From positions 1 to 32,736 of the forward strand of contig JAGGRR010000015.1 in the NCBI GenBank assembly GCA_021159465.1: a stretch of 32,736 bases of DNA. Reading direction: 5' to 3'. Origin of the DNA: Methanophagales archaeon (GTDB lineage Archaea > Halobacteriota > Syntropharchaeia > Alkanophagales > Methanospirareceae). Positions within the stretch are counted from its first letter, which is position 1, and each line of letters begins with the position of its first letter. This document shows, one piece after another, positions 25,807 through 32,736 of this stretch. A program made the translations under genes and the position numbers. The notes beneath the pieces are model-generated. The model was given only the letters and a program-made list of their open reading frames with translations, searched no databases and was not told the origin of the DNA.

Positions 25807-25818
25807 AGGGTATACCCT
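25807..25818. promoter_or_regulatory. 12-base perfect palindrome upstream of the WWDY-domain gene
   Basis: AGGGTATACCCT is self-complementary and lies 42 bases before the ATG at 25861. It could be an operator overlapping the promoter, or a chance palindrome at the old IS boundary. Confidence 0.3.
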
Positions 25819-25860
25819 ATGGTTTAACTATCCAAAGCAGATAAATTGAGAATAGAAAAA

Positions 25861-26520
25861 ATGAAACGAAAAATCGTTATAGGTGTTGCGGCTGTAGCTG
25901 TAGCGATAATGGCAATTGCAATAACAGGGATGTGGTTGGATTTCTGTAACCTGGAGGCTGTAAAGTGGCATATTGGAGGACCAAAGGGCGAAGAAGGCTA
26001 TGAATGGCTGACTAATAACACCGAAGGTAATGCAACCGTTCTGGCATGGTGGGACTATGCAGACGGCATACAAGCGATCAGTCACAGGAAAGTAGTAATA
26101 AAAGAAGCTTCTGAGAATATTAAAGAGACTATTGCTCCTTATAATTCCCCTGGGCGACCATGGAGGAAAATTGAATATGAGCTATGGTATCCTTTTGAGT
26201 CAGAGGATAAGGTCAGGGACGTTGCCAACTTCTTTATTGCTGAAAATTCCAATGAGTCCATGAGAATTGCGAGAAAGTACGGAGCTGATTATGCGCTTGT
26301 GGTCTATCCTGATGATATATGGAAATTCCCTTGTATAGTCTTGGCTTCTGGAAACGAGCCCGACGATTACATCACCGGAAATCTCACCATCGAGAGTATA
26401 GAAAGAAGAGAAGTAGTAAAGAGAGAAACAGTCGGGTTGAAAATGATTTACGGCGACAATGTTGAAGGATTTGAGAAAGTGTTCGATAATGAGAAAATGA
26501 GAATCTACAAGTTAAAATAA
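25861..26520 (+). CDS. Single-span protein with AglB/STT3-type WWDY domain
   Basis: The 219-residue protein has one N-terminal membrane segment (VIGVAAVAVAIMAIAITGMW) and then a soluble outside domain. It carries EGYEWLTNNTEGNATVLAWW followed by DYADGIQAISHRKVVIKEAS, and later ESMRIARKYGADYALVVYPDD. These match the C-terminal globular part of archaeal oligosaccharyltransferase AglB (WWDYG motif), here WWDYA at residues 63-67. The 11-13 membrane helices holding the catalytic DxD loop are missing. It cannot be a complete transferase; it could be an accessory or a glycan/acceptor-binding protein. I chose ATG 25861; a TTG at 25846 is in frame. Other AglB-like genes are not in the window. Confidence 0.75.
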   Translation: MKRKIVIGVAAVAVAIMAIAITGMWLDFCNLEAVKWHIGGPKGEEGYEWLTNNTEGNATVLAWWDYADGIQAISHRKVVIKEASENIKETIAPYNSPGRPWRKIEYELWYPFESEDKVRDVANFFIAENSNESMRIARKYGADYALVVYPDDIWKFPCIVLASGNEPDDYITGNLTIESIERREVVKRETVGLKMIYGDNVEGFEKVFDNEKMRIYKLK

Positions 26521-26687
26521 AAAGAACGAAAAAGACAAGCGCAAGCAACACACAAGGGAAGGGATACCTCGAATTCCAATCCGGGGTGGTGCGGATGTGG
26601 CTTTATAGTTTTATATTATGGGAGAATAGACAATCATTGATGGGAATACAGTTTAATGAGCTTTTAGCTTTGTGGTAAACTTTCAAC

Positions 26688-26700
26688 TTTATATATTTAT
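26688..26700 (+). promoter_or_regulatory. TATA-box candidate and strong ribosome site for htpX
   Basis: TTTATATATTTAT is about 48-60 bases before the htpX ATG, placing a start site near 26725. GGAGGT at 26733-26738 is a near-perfect Shine-Dalgarno 9 bases before ATG 26748. The rest of the 26521-26747 gap shows nothing else I can name. Confidence 0.55.
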
Positions 26701-26747
26701 AGATCCTCAGTGAAAGATAGAATAAGGAGTATGGAGGTAAGAGAGCT

Positions 26748-27662
26748 ATGAAGAGAAAGGAGAAGGCATGGTACGGGAAGGATATGGGATTGGCAGTGAG
26801 GATGGTACTAACCACGGGCTTATTGATGCTCGTCTATCTTGCGTTTATTACAATTTTATCACGGTTTGTGGAGTTCTTTCCTCTGCTGGTAATCGCTGCG
26901 ATATTCCTCTTTGCTCAGTATTACTTCGCTGATAGGCTCGTTCTCTGGAGCACTGGAGCGAAGATAGTATCGAGGGAGGAGAGACCGGAATTACATACGA
27001 TGATAGAGCGGTTATGTAACATAGCAAATTTACCGAAGCCCCGTGTCGCGGTCATTGATACGCCGATACCCAATGCTTTTGCTACCGGCAGGAGTCAGAA
27101 GAAAGCGGTCGTCGCAGTCACAACAGGGCTGTTGAGTAGATTAAACAATGAGGAGCTGGAGGGCGTACTGGGGCATGAGCTCACCCATGTTAAGAACCGT
27201 GATGTGCTCGTGATAACAGTTGCAAGCTTCTTATCCACCGTAGCATGGTTTGTAATGCGGTTCTCCTTTTACTCCTCTCTCTTTCGCACTGGTGGTAGGG
27301 ACAGAAACGTAGGTGCTACTGTTATCATATTCCTCATCTCTCTGCTCGTATGGCTCATCAGTTTCCTGTTGATAAGAGCGCTCTCACGGTATCGTGAGTT
27401 CGCGGCGGACAGAGGTTCGGCAATCATCACGGGTAATCCTTCTGCTCTGATTTCCGCGTTATTAAAGATAAGCGGGCAGATGAAGCGTGTTCCATCAGAG
27501 GATCTGCGCAGGGTGGAAGGCATGAATGCGTTCTTCATCATACCAGCTATATCAGGGGATACACTCATGAGCCTGTTCTCAACGCATCCGCCACTTGAGA
27601 AGAGGATTGAGCGATTGAGCGCACTGGAACGTGCGATGGAAGGCTTCCATGAAATTTATTGA
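26748..27662 (+). CDS. htpX: Membrane zinc metalloprotease HtpX (M48B)
   Basis: This membrane quality-control protease degrades misfolded membrane proteins. The 304-residue protein has two N-terminal membrane segments (VRMVLTTGLLMLVYLAFITI, and PLLVIAAIFLFAQYYF). The zinc site is GHELTH, HExxH at 143-147, with the third ligand Glu in REFAADR (217). Two more hydrophobic segments lie around 155-170 and 190-210. The C-terminal STHPPLEKRIERL is a typical M48 ending. The gene overlaps the PspAB start by 14 bases, so the two are coupled. Confidence 0.95.
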   Translation: MKRKEKAWYGKDMGLAVRMVLTTGLLMLVYLAFITILSRFVEFFPLLVIAAIFLFAQYYFADRLVLWSTGAKIVSREERPELHTMIERLCNIANLPKPRVAVIDTPIPNAFATGRSQKKAVVAVTTGLLSRLNNEELEGVLGHELTHVKNRDVLVITVASFLSTVAWFVMRFSFYSSLFRTGGRDRNVGATVIIFLISLLVWLISFLLIRALSRYREFAADRGSAIITGNPSALISALLKISGQMKRVPSEDLRRVEGMNAFFIIPAISGDTLMSLFSTHPPLEKRIERLSALERAMEGFHEIY

Positions 27663-28227
27663 TGCCTTACTGGGGCGAGTAAGACCAGCGGCGTCGAAGA
27701 CCGAAGCACTATTCAGTATCACTACAGCATACACCACGCTGGAGACGAAGCTGGATATCTTTCATGCCGATGTAGCAGGTATATGCTTCAAGATAATACC
27801 CTCTACAACTTTTGAACGATTGAGAGCTGACCTGGACGAGCTATTGACACTCGCGAAGCGTGAAACGGCGACGGAATATAAGATGGTGAAGGATTCTTTT
27901 GGTTATCTATGGATAGTGCTCAGGGACAAGGATTTTGAGGATATAGTCACCACCATGCATCTAATCTCCAATACACTGATTGAGAATGGGTTTGGGGAAG
28001 AGCTATTGAGCTCGGTATTCAAATTTAAGAAGCGGGATAAAGTCATATACATAATATACAACTATAAGAGTGGCAATTTTTACCCCTTTATACCTATAAC
28101 CATACCCGGAGATGGCAGGCAGAGGGACGAGCAGTACGAGTTAAAGCTGGGTACATTGCTGCGTAATGAGCTACCTGTAGAGCGTGATATAGAGAAGTGG
28201 TACCCGATGTGGGATATTCCGTTGTAG
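27649..28227 (+). CDS. pspAB: PspA-associated protein PspAB
   Basis: The 192-residue protein begins MKFIDALLGRVRPAASKTEA and contains LFSITTAYTTLETKLDIFHA, FKIIPSTTFERLRADLDELL, and YIIYNYKSGNFYPFIPI. These features match PspAB, a phage-shock-associated family that in archaea and actinobacteria sits next to membrane-protease genes. I chose ATG 27649 over GTG 27631 because the family begins at this Met. Overlap with htpX suggests a shared role in envelope stress. No PspA gene is nearby. Confidence 0.82.
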   Translation: MKFIDALLGRVRPAASKTEALFSITTAYTTLETKLDIFHADVAGICFKIIPSTTFERLRADLDELLTLAKRETATEYKMVKDSFGYLWIVLRDKDFEDIVTTMHLISNTLIENGFGEELLSSVFKFKKRDKVIYIIYNYKSGNFYPFIPITIPGDGRQRDEQYELKLGTLLRNELPVERDIEKWYPMWDIPL

Positions 28228-28255
28228 CGAAGTAGCGAAGTAGCGCAGTAGCGTA
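28224..28255. repeat. Octanucleotide tandem repeat (GTAGCGAA, four units)
   Basis: Four units of GTAGCG(A/C/T)A lie end to end (28224, 28232, 28240, 28248). The first overlaps the PspAB stop codon. The repeat fills most of the 57-base gap before dinB, and no ribosome site stands out in it. Confidence 0.8.
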
Positions 28256-28284
28256 GCCATAGCATTTGCTTTTTTCATAAGGCG

Positions 28285-29379
28285 ATGAGAGTGATACTGC
28301 ATGTAGATATGGACAGTTTCTTCTCTGCTATCGAAGTGAGAGAACACCCGGAGTTGAAAGGGCTGCCGGTGGTTGTTGGTGGTGTTTTCGATACGGGTAA
28401 GATAAGGGGTGTTGTGAGTACATGCTCGTACGAAGCACGTAAATATGGTATCCATTCTGCAATGTCATTATCAAGAGCATATAAACTCTGCCCGGATGCG
28501 AAGTTCCTGCCCGTGAACATGAGATTATACAAGCGTGTCTCCGCAGCGATAATGGCTATCCTGCATACTCAAGCCGATAAAATGGAGCAGGTGAGTATAG
28601 ATGAGGCATACCTCGATATCAGTTCAAGGGTACGTGACTGGGCTGAGGCTCGAGCTTATGCGGAGCGGATAAAGGCTGAGATATGGGCTAAGGAGAGATT
28701 GACATGCTCAATTGGTGTGGCACCGAACAAAACGATAGCCAAGATAGCCTCGAATTTTGTGAAGCCAGACGGTCTGACGGTGGTAGAAGAGCGTGCTGCG
28801 AAGGTGTTCTTAGCTCCTTTACCCGTGAAGAGCATCCCTGGTGTAGGACCGAAGACGGAGAATATACTCAAACAAATGGGCATCTTCAAGATAGGGCAGC
28901 TTGCCAATACCAATGTCCAATTACTAGTAGCTCGTCTGGGTAAATATGGCGAACGAATCCATTTAATTGCAAATGGGATAGATGAAAGCGATGTGGAAAC
29001 AGCTTGTGAGCGCAAATCGCTGAGCAGGGAGAGGACGTTCACAGAGGACACAGATGATATAGCGATAGTGGAGAAATGTGTGGAGGAATTGGCGTATGAG
29101 GTCCATAAAGCGCTGGAAACAGAAGGTTTTGTATTCAAGACGGTTGGTATAAAAGTGAAATATGCGGATTTCACAGTGATAACGAGGGCAAAGACATTGA
29201 GGGCATTCCATTCCGACCTGGAGACTCTCAAGCGGATAGCAAAAGAACTGATGATGGGCGTGAATGCGAAGGGAAAAGAGAAGAAAATAAGATTGGTTGG
29301 TGTTCGCGTCTCAAAATTGTCGTTGCTGGACTATCGGCAGAGGCGATTGTTCTTATTCAGTCCACCTTCGGCATATTAG
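28285..29379 (+). CDS. dinB: DNA polymerase IV (DinB, Y family)
   Basis: This translesion polymerase has 364 residues. [12 protein letters not shown] at 6-17 holds the first metal Asp residues, [20 protein letters not shown] the nucleotide pocket, and [11 protein letters not shown] (103-113) the catalytic Asp106-Glu107. The HhH thumb is [20 protein letters not shown] little-finger domain follows. The C-terminus has a PIP-box-like QRRLFLF (residues 352-358) for the sliding clamp. Its last 23 bases overlap the end of trpB2 on the other strand. It may be read through from htpX-pspAB. Confidence 0.95.
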   Translation: MRVILHVDMDSFFSAIEVREHPELKGLPVVVGGVFDTGKIRGVVSTCSYEARKYGIHSAMSLSRAYKLCPDAKFLPVNMRLYKRVSAAIMAILHTQADKMEQVSIDEAYLDISSRVRDWAEARAYAERIKAEIWAKERLTCSIGVAPNKTIAKIASNFVKPDGLTVVEERAAKVFLAPLPVKSIPGVGPKTENILKQMGIFKIGQLANTNVQLLVARLGKYGERIHLIANGIDESDVETACERKSLSRERTFTEDTDDIAIVEKCVEELAYEVHKALETEGFVFKTVGIKVKYADFTVITRAKTLRAFHSDLETLKRIAKELMMGVNAKGKEKKIRLVGVRVSKLSLLDYRQRRLFLFSPPSAY

Positions 29380-30715
29380 CCAGTGCCTGCTTCACCAATT
29401 CCGCGGGATATTCGTAATCCACAAGCTTTCCATTCAGGAAGACTTCGTACGCACCTAAGTCGAAATGCCCATGACCACTGTTATTGAAGAATATCACCTC
29501 TTCTTTTCCTTCCTCCTTGCATCTCAGCGCTTCATCTATAACCGCCTTCACATCATGTGCAGCCTCTGGTGCTATGAGAAAGCCCTCCGTCTCCGCGAAT
29601 AGCTTCGCCGCCTCGAATATCTCTGTCTGATGGTATGCCACTGCATCTATCCAGCCGTCATTCACCAGTTTGCTGAGCAGAGGTGCATCACCGTGATATC
29701 TCAGTCCGCCTGCATGAATCGGTGGTGGTACGAACGTGTGTCCCAGGGTGAACATCTTAAGTAAAGGAGTCATCCCTGCGCAATCGCCGAAATCGTATAG
29801 ATACAGCCCTTTTGTCAGTGTCGGGCATGCCATTGGCTCACATGCTACAATCCGCAGGTCGGGTTTATCGCCCCTCAGCTTATCGGCAACGAACGGGAAA
29901 CAGGAGCCACAGAAGTTGCTGCCTCCACCCACGCATCCAAATATGACATCGGGGTATTCATCTATCTGCTCAAATGCCTGTTTCGCCTCCAATCCTATCA
30001 CCGTCTGGTGCAGCAGGACGTGATTGAGAACAGAGCCGAGCGCATAATGCGCATTATCATGTCCGGCAGCATCTTCCACCGCTTCAGAGATTGCAATTCC
30101 CAGGCTACCTGAGGTGTCAGGATCATTCTGCAGATACTGCTGCCCAAATTTGGTATTCGTGCTTGGACTTCGATATACCTCGGCATTCCAGATATCCATC
30201 ATTACGCGCCTGTACGGCTTCTGGTCATAACTCGCAGCAACCATGTAGACTGTACAACGAAGTCCGAAGAGCATGCAGCCGAAGGCAAGGGCAGAGCCCC
30301 ACTGTCCTGCACCTGTCTCTGTTGTTATACGTTCCGTACCCTCCTTCATATTGTAGTATGCCTGTGCGACCGCGGTATTGGGCTTGTGACTCCCAGGTGG
30401 ACTAACTCCTTCCCACTTGTAATAGATACGGGCAGGGGTCTTCAACTTTTTTTCTAACCGGATAGCTCTATACAGCGGTGTGGGTCGCCATAGCCGATAA
30501 ACCTCCCTCACTTCCTCTGGTATTGGAATCCACCGCTCTGTACTCGCCTCCTGCCTTATCAATTCCATAGGGAATATTGGTGCTAACTCCTCGGGCTTTA
30601 TTGGCTCCTTCGTCACCGGGTTTTTCGGTGGGTCCAGAGGTGAAGGTAGGTCTGCCTGTATATTGTACCATGCTCGCGGTATATCCTCCTCACTCAGTAA
30701 TATCTTCTCGTCCAT
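29357..30715 (-). CDS. trpB: Tryptophan synthase beta-like protein, TrpB2 type
   Basis: This PLP enzyme makes tryptophan from indole and serine. Its 452 residues and the insertions (for example the long N-terminus before [15 protein letters not shown]) mark it as TrpB2 rather than TrpB1. The PLP lysine is K111 in [25 protein letters not shown] binds the phosphate, and [16 protein letters not shown] is the substrate loop. No trpA is adjacent, as is usual for TrpB2, which may act alone or salvage indole. The stops of trpB2 and dinB overlap tail-to-tail by 23 bases. Confidence 0.94.
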   Translation of the reverse strand: MDEKILLSEEDIPRAWYNIQADLPSPLDPPKNPVTKEPIKPEELAPIFPMELIRQEASTERWIPIPEEVREVYRLWRPTPLYRAIRLEKKLKTPARIYYKWEGVSPPGSHKPNTAVAQAYYNMKEGTERITTETGAGQWGSALAFGCMLFGLRCTVYMVAASYDQKPYRRVMMDIWNAEVYRSPSTNTKFGQQYLQNDPDTSGSLGIAISEAVEDAAGHDNAHYALGSVLNHVLLHQTVIGLEAKQAFEQIDEYPDVIFGCVGGGSNFCGSCFPFVADKLRGDKPDLRIVACEPMACPTLTKGLYLYDFGDCAGMTPLLKMFTLGHTFVPPPIHAGGLRYHGDAPLLSKLVNDGWIDAVAYHQTEIFEAAKLFAETEGFLIAPEAAHDVKAVIDEALRCKEEGKEEVIFFNNSGHGHFDLGAYEVFLNGKLVDYEYPAELVKQALANMPKVD

Positions 30716-31028
30716 TTCTCACTTACCTCGTTTCTCACTTTATCTCTTTTAATAAATTAATGTAATCATTTTCCATCATCACCATCACCATAGCTTTATG
30801 GCAGGTATCCAGTCATAATAACCCTAACCCCTTCCGTTAGCGTCAATGAATTTATCGCAAGTAATTGTTCCTCCGGTTGCTTTGTCATATCATATGCAGT
30901 CCATGAATTATATGATTATGACCTTGCAACAGCATGAGATAAGCACAGGGGCAGTAGTCATATAATCTATATTATACGACATAAGCCACGAAAAGCTTTA
31001 AAATCGTATATCAAAACCCTCAGAACGG

Positions 31029-31083
31029 GGTTTTGGGATTATATGACATTTCATTTCGTTGTGGTTTTGGGATTATATGACAT
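31029..31083 (+). repeat. Two identical 21-base direct repeats 34 bases apart
   Basis: GGTTTTGGGATTATATGACA plus T occurs at 31029-31049 and again at 31063-31083, with 13 bases between. Two copies with so short a gap do not make a CRISPR array. The palindromic part TATATGAC/GTCATATA recurs nearby, so a regulator-binding cluster is possible. Confidence 0.65.
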
Positions 31084-31098
31084 ATAGAACACCTCTAA

Positions 31099-31178
31099 AT
31101 TTGAGCTATAATCTATTTTTTCAATGTCACTTGAGTAATTATATTCATAACGGCAATATATTTCGTTATAGCTCAAAT
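31099..31178. repeat. 80-base element with perfect 13-base inverted ends
   Basis: ATTTGAGCTATAA (31099-31111) and TTATAGCTCAAAT (31166-31178) are exact reverse complements. The 54-base interior is AT-rich and non-coding. It could be a tiny MITE or a stem formed in a transcript. No obvious target duplication flanks it. Confidence 0.6.
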
Positions 31179-31224
31179 ATGAAGATGGTCTAATTCGGGA
31201 CATAAATAAATAACCCAATAACCC

Positions 31225-32400
31225 TCAGGTGCTTAATACGCCCATCACATCATCACCTGCTATAGCCAGTATACGCCTCTTCAGCTCCTTTATCTGATGT
31301 TTAACGTCATCTCCAAGTTCTAACTCCTCACACCCGCTGAAGATCTCTTTTTTTATCCGCTCTCCTATTATATCATCACGCTCTGGCTTCAGTCTTACTA
31401 CCATAGAGCCTGATGGCAGGAATTTCGCATACTGCTCCAGAGTACCATCGCCTATACCCGCTATCAGTCCATCTGCATCGCCATCCGTGATACCTATTAG
31501 AGGGACACCAAATCTCTTCAATATGTCAGCAGCAATGCTCGTCGTGTCATCGCCTATGGTAACTGCTACACCCAGGTTCAACGTCTCTATCTTCGGAAAT
31601 AAGTGCTCTACGGTGTAGAATAGACAGGCTACTTTTCTCCCTCCTTCGCGCATGCGTCCCTTACCGACAAATTTCGGCATAGTTCTCCTGATTATACGCG
31701 CTGACTTTATCATCGCATCCCTCAGACTCAGCGGTGGTAACTTCTCAAGGTTATGTTCTATCAATCGTCCACCAAAAACATCCACAATTCTACCATCACG
31801 TGCTACCAGAGTGATACTACCGTCACATGAAGTTGTACCTATAACAACACCATTTACAAATATCTTCTCTCCCGCATGCACACCCCTTATCTCCCTGTAC
31901 TCGAAATCAGACTCTCTTTTACATCTTAATTTAGGTTTATACGGCTCTCGCTCCTTAAACTCAGCAAAGATCGCTCTTATAGTACTGTATAGTTCCTCAT
32001 CACCCTGCTTCAATATCCATGGGATGATGAGCCGGCTGTAATATTCCAGTTGAATGAATGAAGGCTTATCCTTCGCTCCTCCATCTCCATAATAATTCCT
32101 CAATATCCCCTCACCGAGTAATAACCCGCTCTCTTCTGTCTTACCTCGATTCACCAGTATAACAAATTCTATCCCTCGTCTCATAAAATCTTCTATAACT
32201 TCTGATGGTCGCATATCCTTGCTTATATCTATCTCATCCTGCATATCAGCGTCAATAACCGCAGTTTTACCGGTTATACCACCAAGAGCCGCTTTAATCT
32301 CTATTCCCGCGTCCTTCAACCGCTCTATCGCTTCCCTCGCCTCACCCTCATCTATTACCTCCGGTCCGTGGATTAATAATCCTACTCCTGCCATGACCAT
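31225..32400 (-). CDS. DUF2117-like archaeal protein of unknown function
   Basis: The 391-residue soluble protein has an N-terminal part, GVGLLIHGPEVIDEGEAREA, followed by ALGGITGKTAVIDADM. A middle beta-rich section follows (GEKIFVNGVVIGTTSCDGSI). The C-terminal domain contains VTIGDDTTSIAADILKRFGV, then PLIGITDGDADGLI. The HGPEVID start and the IGITDGD(x)D motif are what I associate with DUF2117 proteins of methanogens. Acidic clusters in the last motif suggest metal or nucleotide binding, but the function is unknown. It stands alone; an AT-rich 110-base promoter region separates it from the IS edge. Confidence 0.7.
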   Translation of the reverse strand: MVMAGVGLLIHGPEVIDEGEAREAIERLKDAGIEIKAALGGITGKTAVIDADMQDEIDISKDMRPSEVIEDFMRRGIEFVILVNRGKTEESGLLLGEGILRNYYGDGGAKDKPSFIQLEYYSRLIIPWILKQGDEELYSTIRAIFAEFKEREPYKPKLRCKRESDFEYREIRGVHAGEKIFVNGVVIGTTSCDGSITLVARDGRIVDVFGGRLIEHNLEKLPPLSLRDAMIKSARIIRRTMPKFVGKGRMREGGRKVACLFYTVEHLFPKIETLNLGVAVTIGDDTTSIAADILKRFGVPLIGITDGDADGLIAGIGDGTLEQYAKFLPSGSMVVRLKPERDDIIGERIKKEIFSGCEELELGDDVKHQIKELKRRILAIAGDDVMGVLST

Positions 32401-32510
32401 GATATAATATATAATATGTCTAATGTCTAAATTTAACTTAACTTTGTCACATTTAATAAACTTTATGTAAACAGCACTTCTACTGAAAAGTATGCACTTT
32501 TAAAAAAGCT

Positions 32511-32736
32511 TTAATCCCCTCCACCAACCATTCACAAAAGATCATCATATCACTCTCCAATCGATCAAAAGAGAAGCTATAACGATGCTGAAGGTCGTAA
32601 TACTCGCAATGTGCTTTGAAGGTGATATAGCCTTCGTAATAAGCGAATTAAAGGCTAAAGCATCGTTAAAGAAGTTTACAGGCGTGCACGATGTTCCAGA
32701 TGCTAAAGAAGTTTACAGGCTTCTAAGCAGGTTTAC
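32511..32736 (+). mobile_element. 5' end of an IS element, cut by the window edge
   Basis: The element begins TTAATCCCCTCCACCAAC (32511), followed by a 70-base leader and a transposase start that runs off the end. The same sequence, diverged and inverted, occupies 242 to 1. Together the two flank the whole window with their 5' ends facing inward. Confidence 0.75.
32585..32736 (+). CDS. Transposase N-terminal part (partial at window end)
   Basis: Fifty codons are visible: MLKVVILAMCFEGDIAFVIS, then ELKAKASLKKFTGVHDVPDA and KEVYRLLSRF, with the frame still open. The pattern of a hydrophobic helix, SELKAKxSLxxFxGV, then P(D)A..VYxxLSRF is that of DUF772-type N-terminal domains of IS4/IS5-related transposases. 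The frame is also open upstream of the ATG, so the start is not certain. The first direct repeat (AAGTTTACAGGC, 32672 and 32709) is where the left copy lost 37 bases. Confidence 0.7.
   Translation, partial: MLKVVILAMCFEGDIAFVISELKAKASLKKFTGVHDVPDAKEVYRLLSRF

Larger units (their letters stand above)
30716..31224. other. Gene-free 509-base intergenic region rich in repeats
   Basis: Between the trpB2 start and the DUF2117-like stop no open frame is credible. It contains several TATATGA words (about 30890-31085), an inverted copy GTCATATAATC at 30957, a small stem AAAACCC/GGGTTTT (31013-31034), the paired direct repeats and the 80-base inverted repeat listed separately. TATA-like sequence TTAATTTATTAAA near 30758 may serve trpB2. 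Confidence 0.6.

Noticed and set aside
31029-31083. CRISPR array
   Set aside because: There are only two repeats with a 13-base gap and no cas gene; the spacing is too short.

Overview
The window looks archaeal, from a methanogen or anaerobic methane oxidiser of the Methanosarcina/Syntrophoarchaeia/Methanophagales (ANME-1) type. Evidence: a PolD small subunit, archaeal-type AlaRS, a fused Fae-Hps, MfnB (methanofuran), MptE (tetrahydromethanopterin), a methanogenesis-marker-6-like protein, archaeal riboflavin reductase, TrpB2 and many archaeal DUF families. The exact lineage is inferred, not proven.

Layout. Positions 1-242 and 32511-32736 hold diverged, oppositely oriented copies of the same IS end. 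The window may therefore be a contig broken at a repeat. 364-17010 is ordinary, densely packed core genome: alaS-trkA (-); hisC (-); DUF2180-arfC-Zn-ribbon (+); rpiA-mfnB and trx-DP1-uppS (-); tRNA-Ile, mmp6, fae-hps, hisA-like, ogt and Mut7-C (-); DUF424 (+); a TrkA-N/DHH protein (-); mptE (+). This block joins C1-carrier coenzyme synthesis (MfnB, MptE), formaldehyde and pentose-phosphate chemistry (Fae-Hps, RpiA), riboflavin, histidine, polyprenols, DNA replication and alkylation repair.

17011-25800 is an accessory, decaying zone, more AT-rich in places. It has an apparently intact IS1634-like element that abuts and truncates a Schlafen/AlbA-type gene. Next come two attC-like palindromes bracketing a gene for a prenyltransferase-fold (alpha-alpha toroid) protein, then a frameshifted gene, a degenerate IS, a truncated hydrolase start, a DUF1616 membrane protein, two decayed small genes resembling toxin-antitoxin parts, an IS66-like pseudogene, an Lrp regulator and a second, internally deleted copy of the degenerate IS. 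The attC-like pair is the most unusual item: it suggests integron-type gene cassettes in an archaeon, with no integrase visible here.

25800-32400 returns to stable genes: a stand-alone oligosaccharyltransferase-type soluble domain, the htpX-pspAB stress pair followed by dinB (+), then trpB2 (-), a repeat-rich intergenic region, and a DUF2117-like protein (-). Six-base tandem repeats recur inside and between the core genes.
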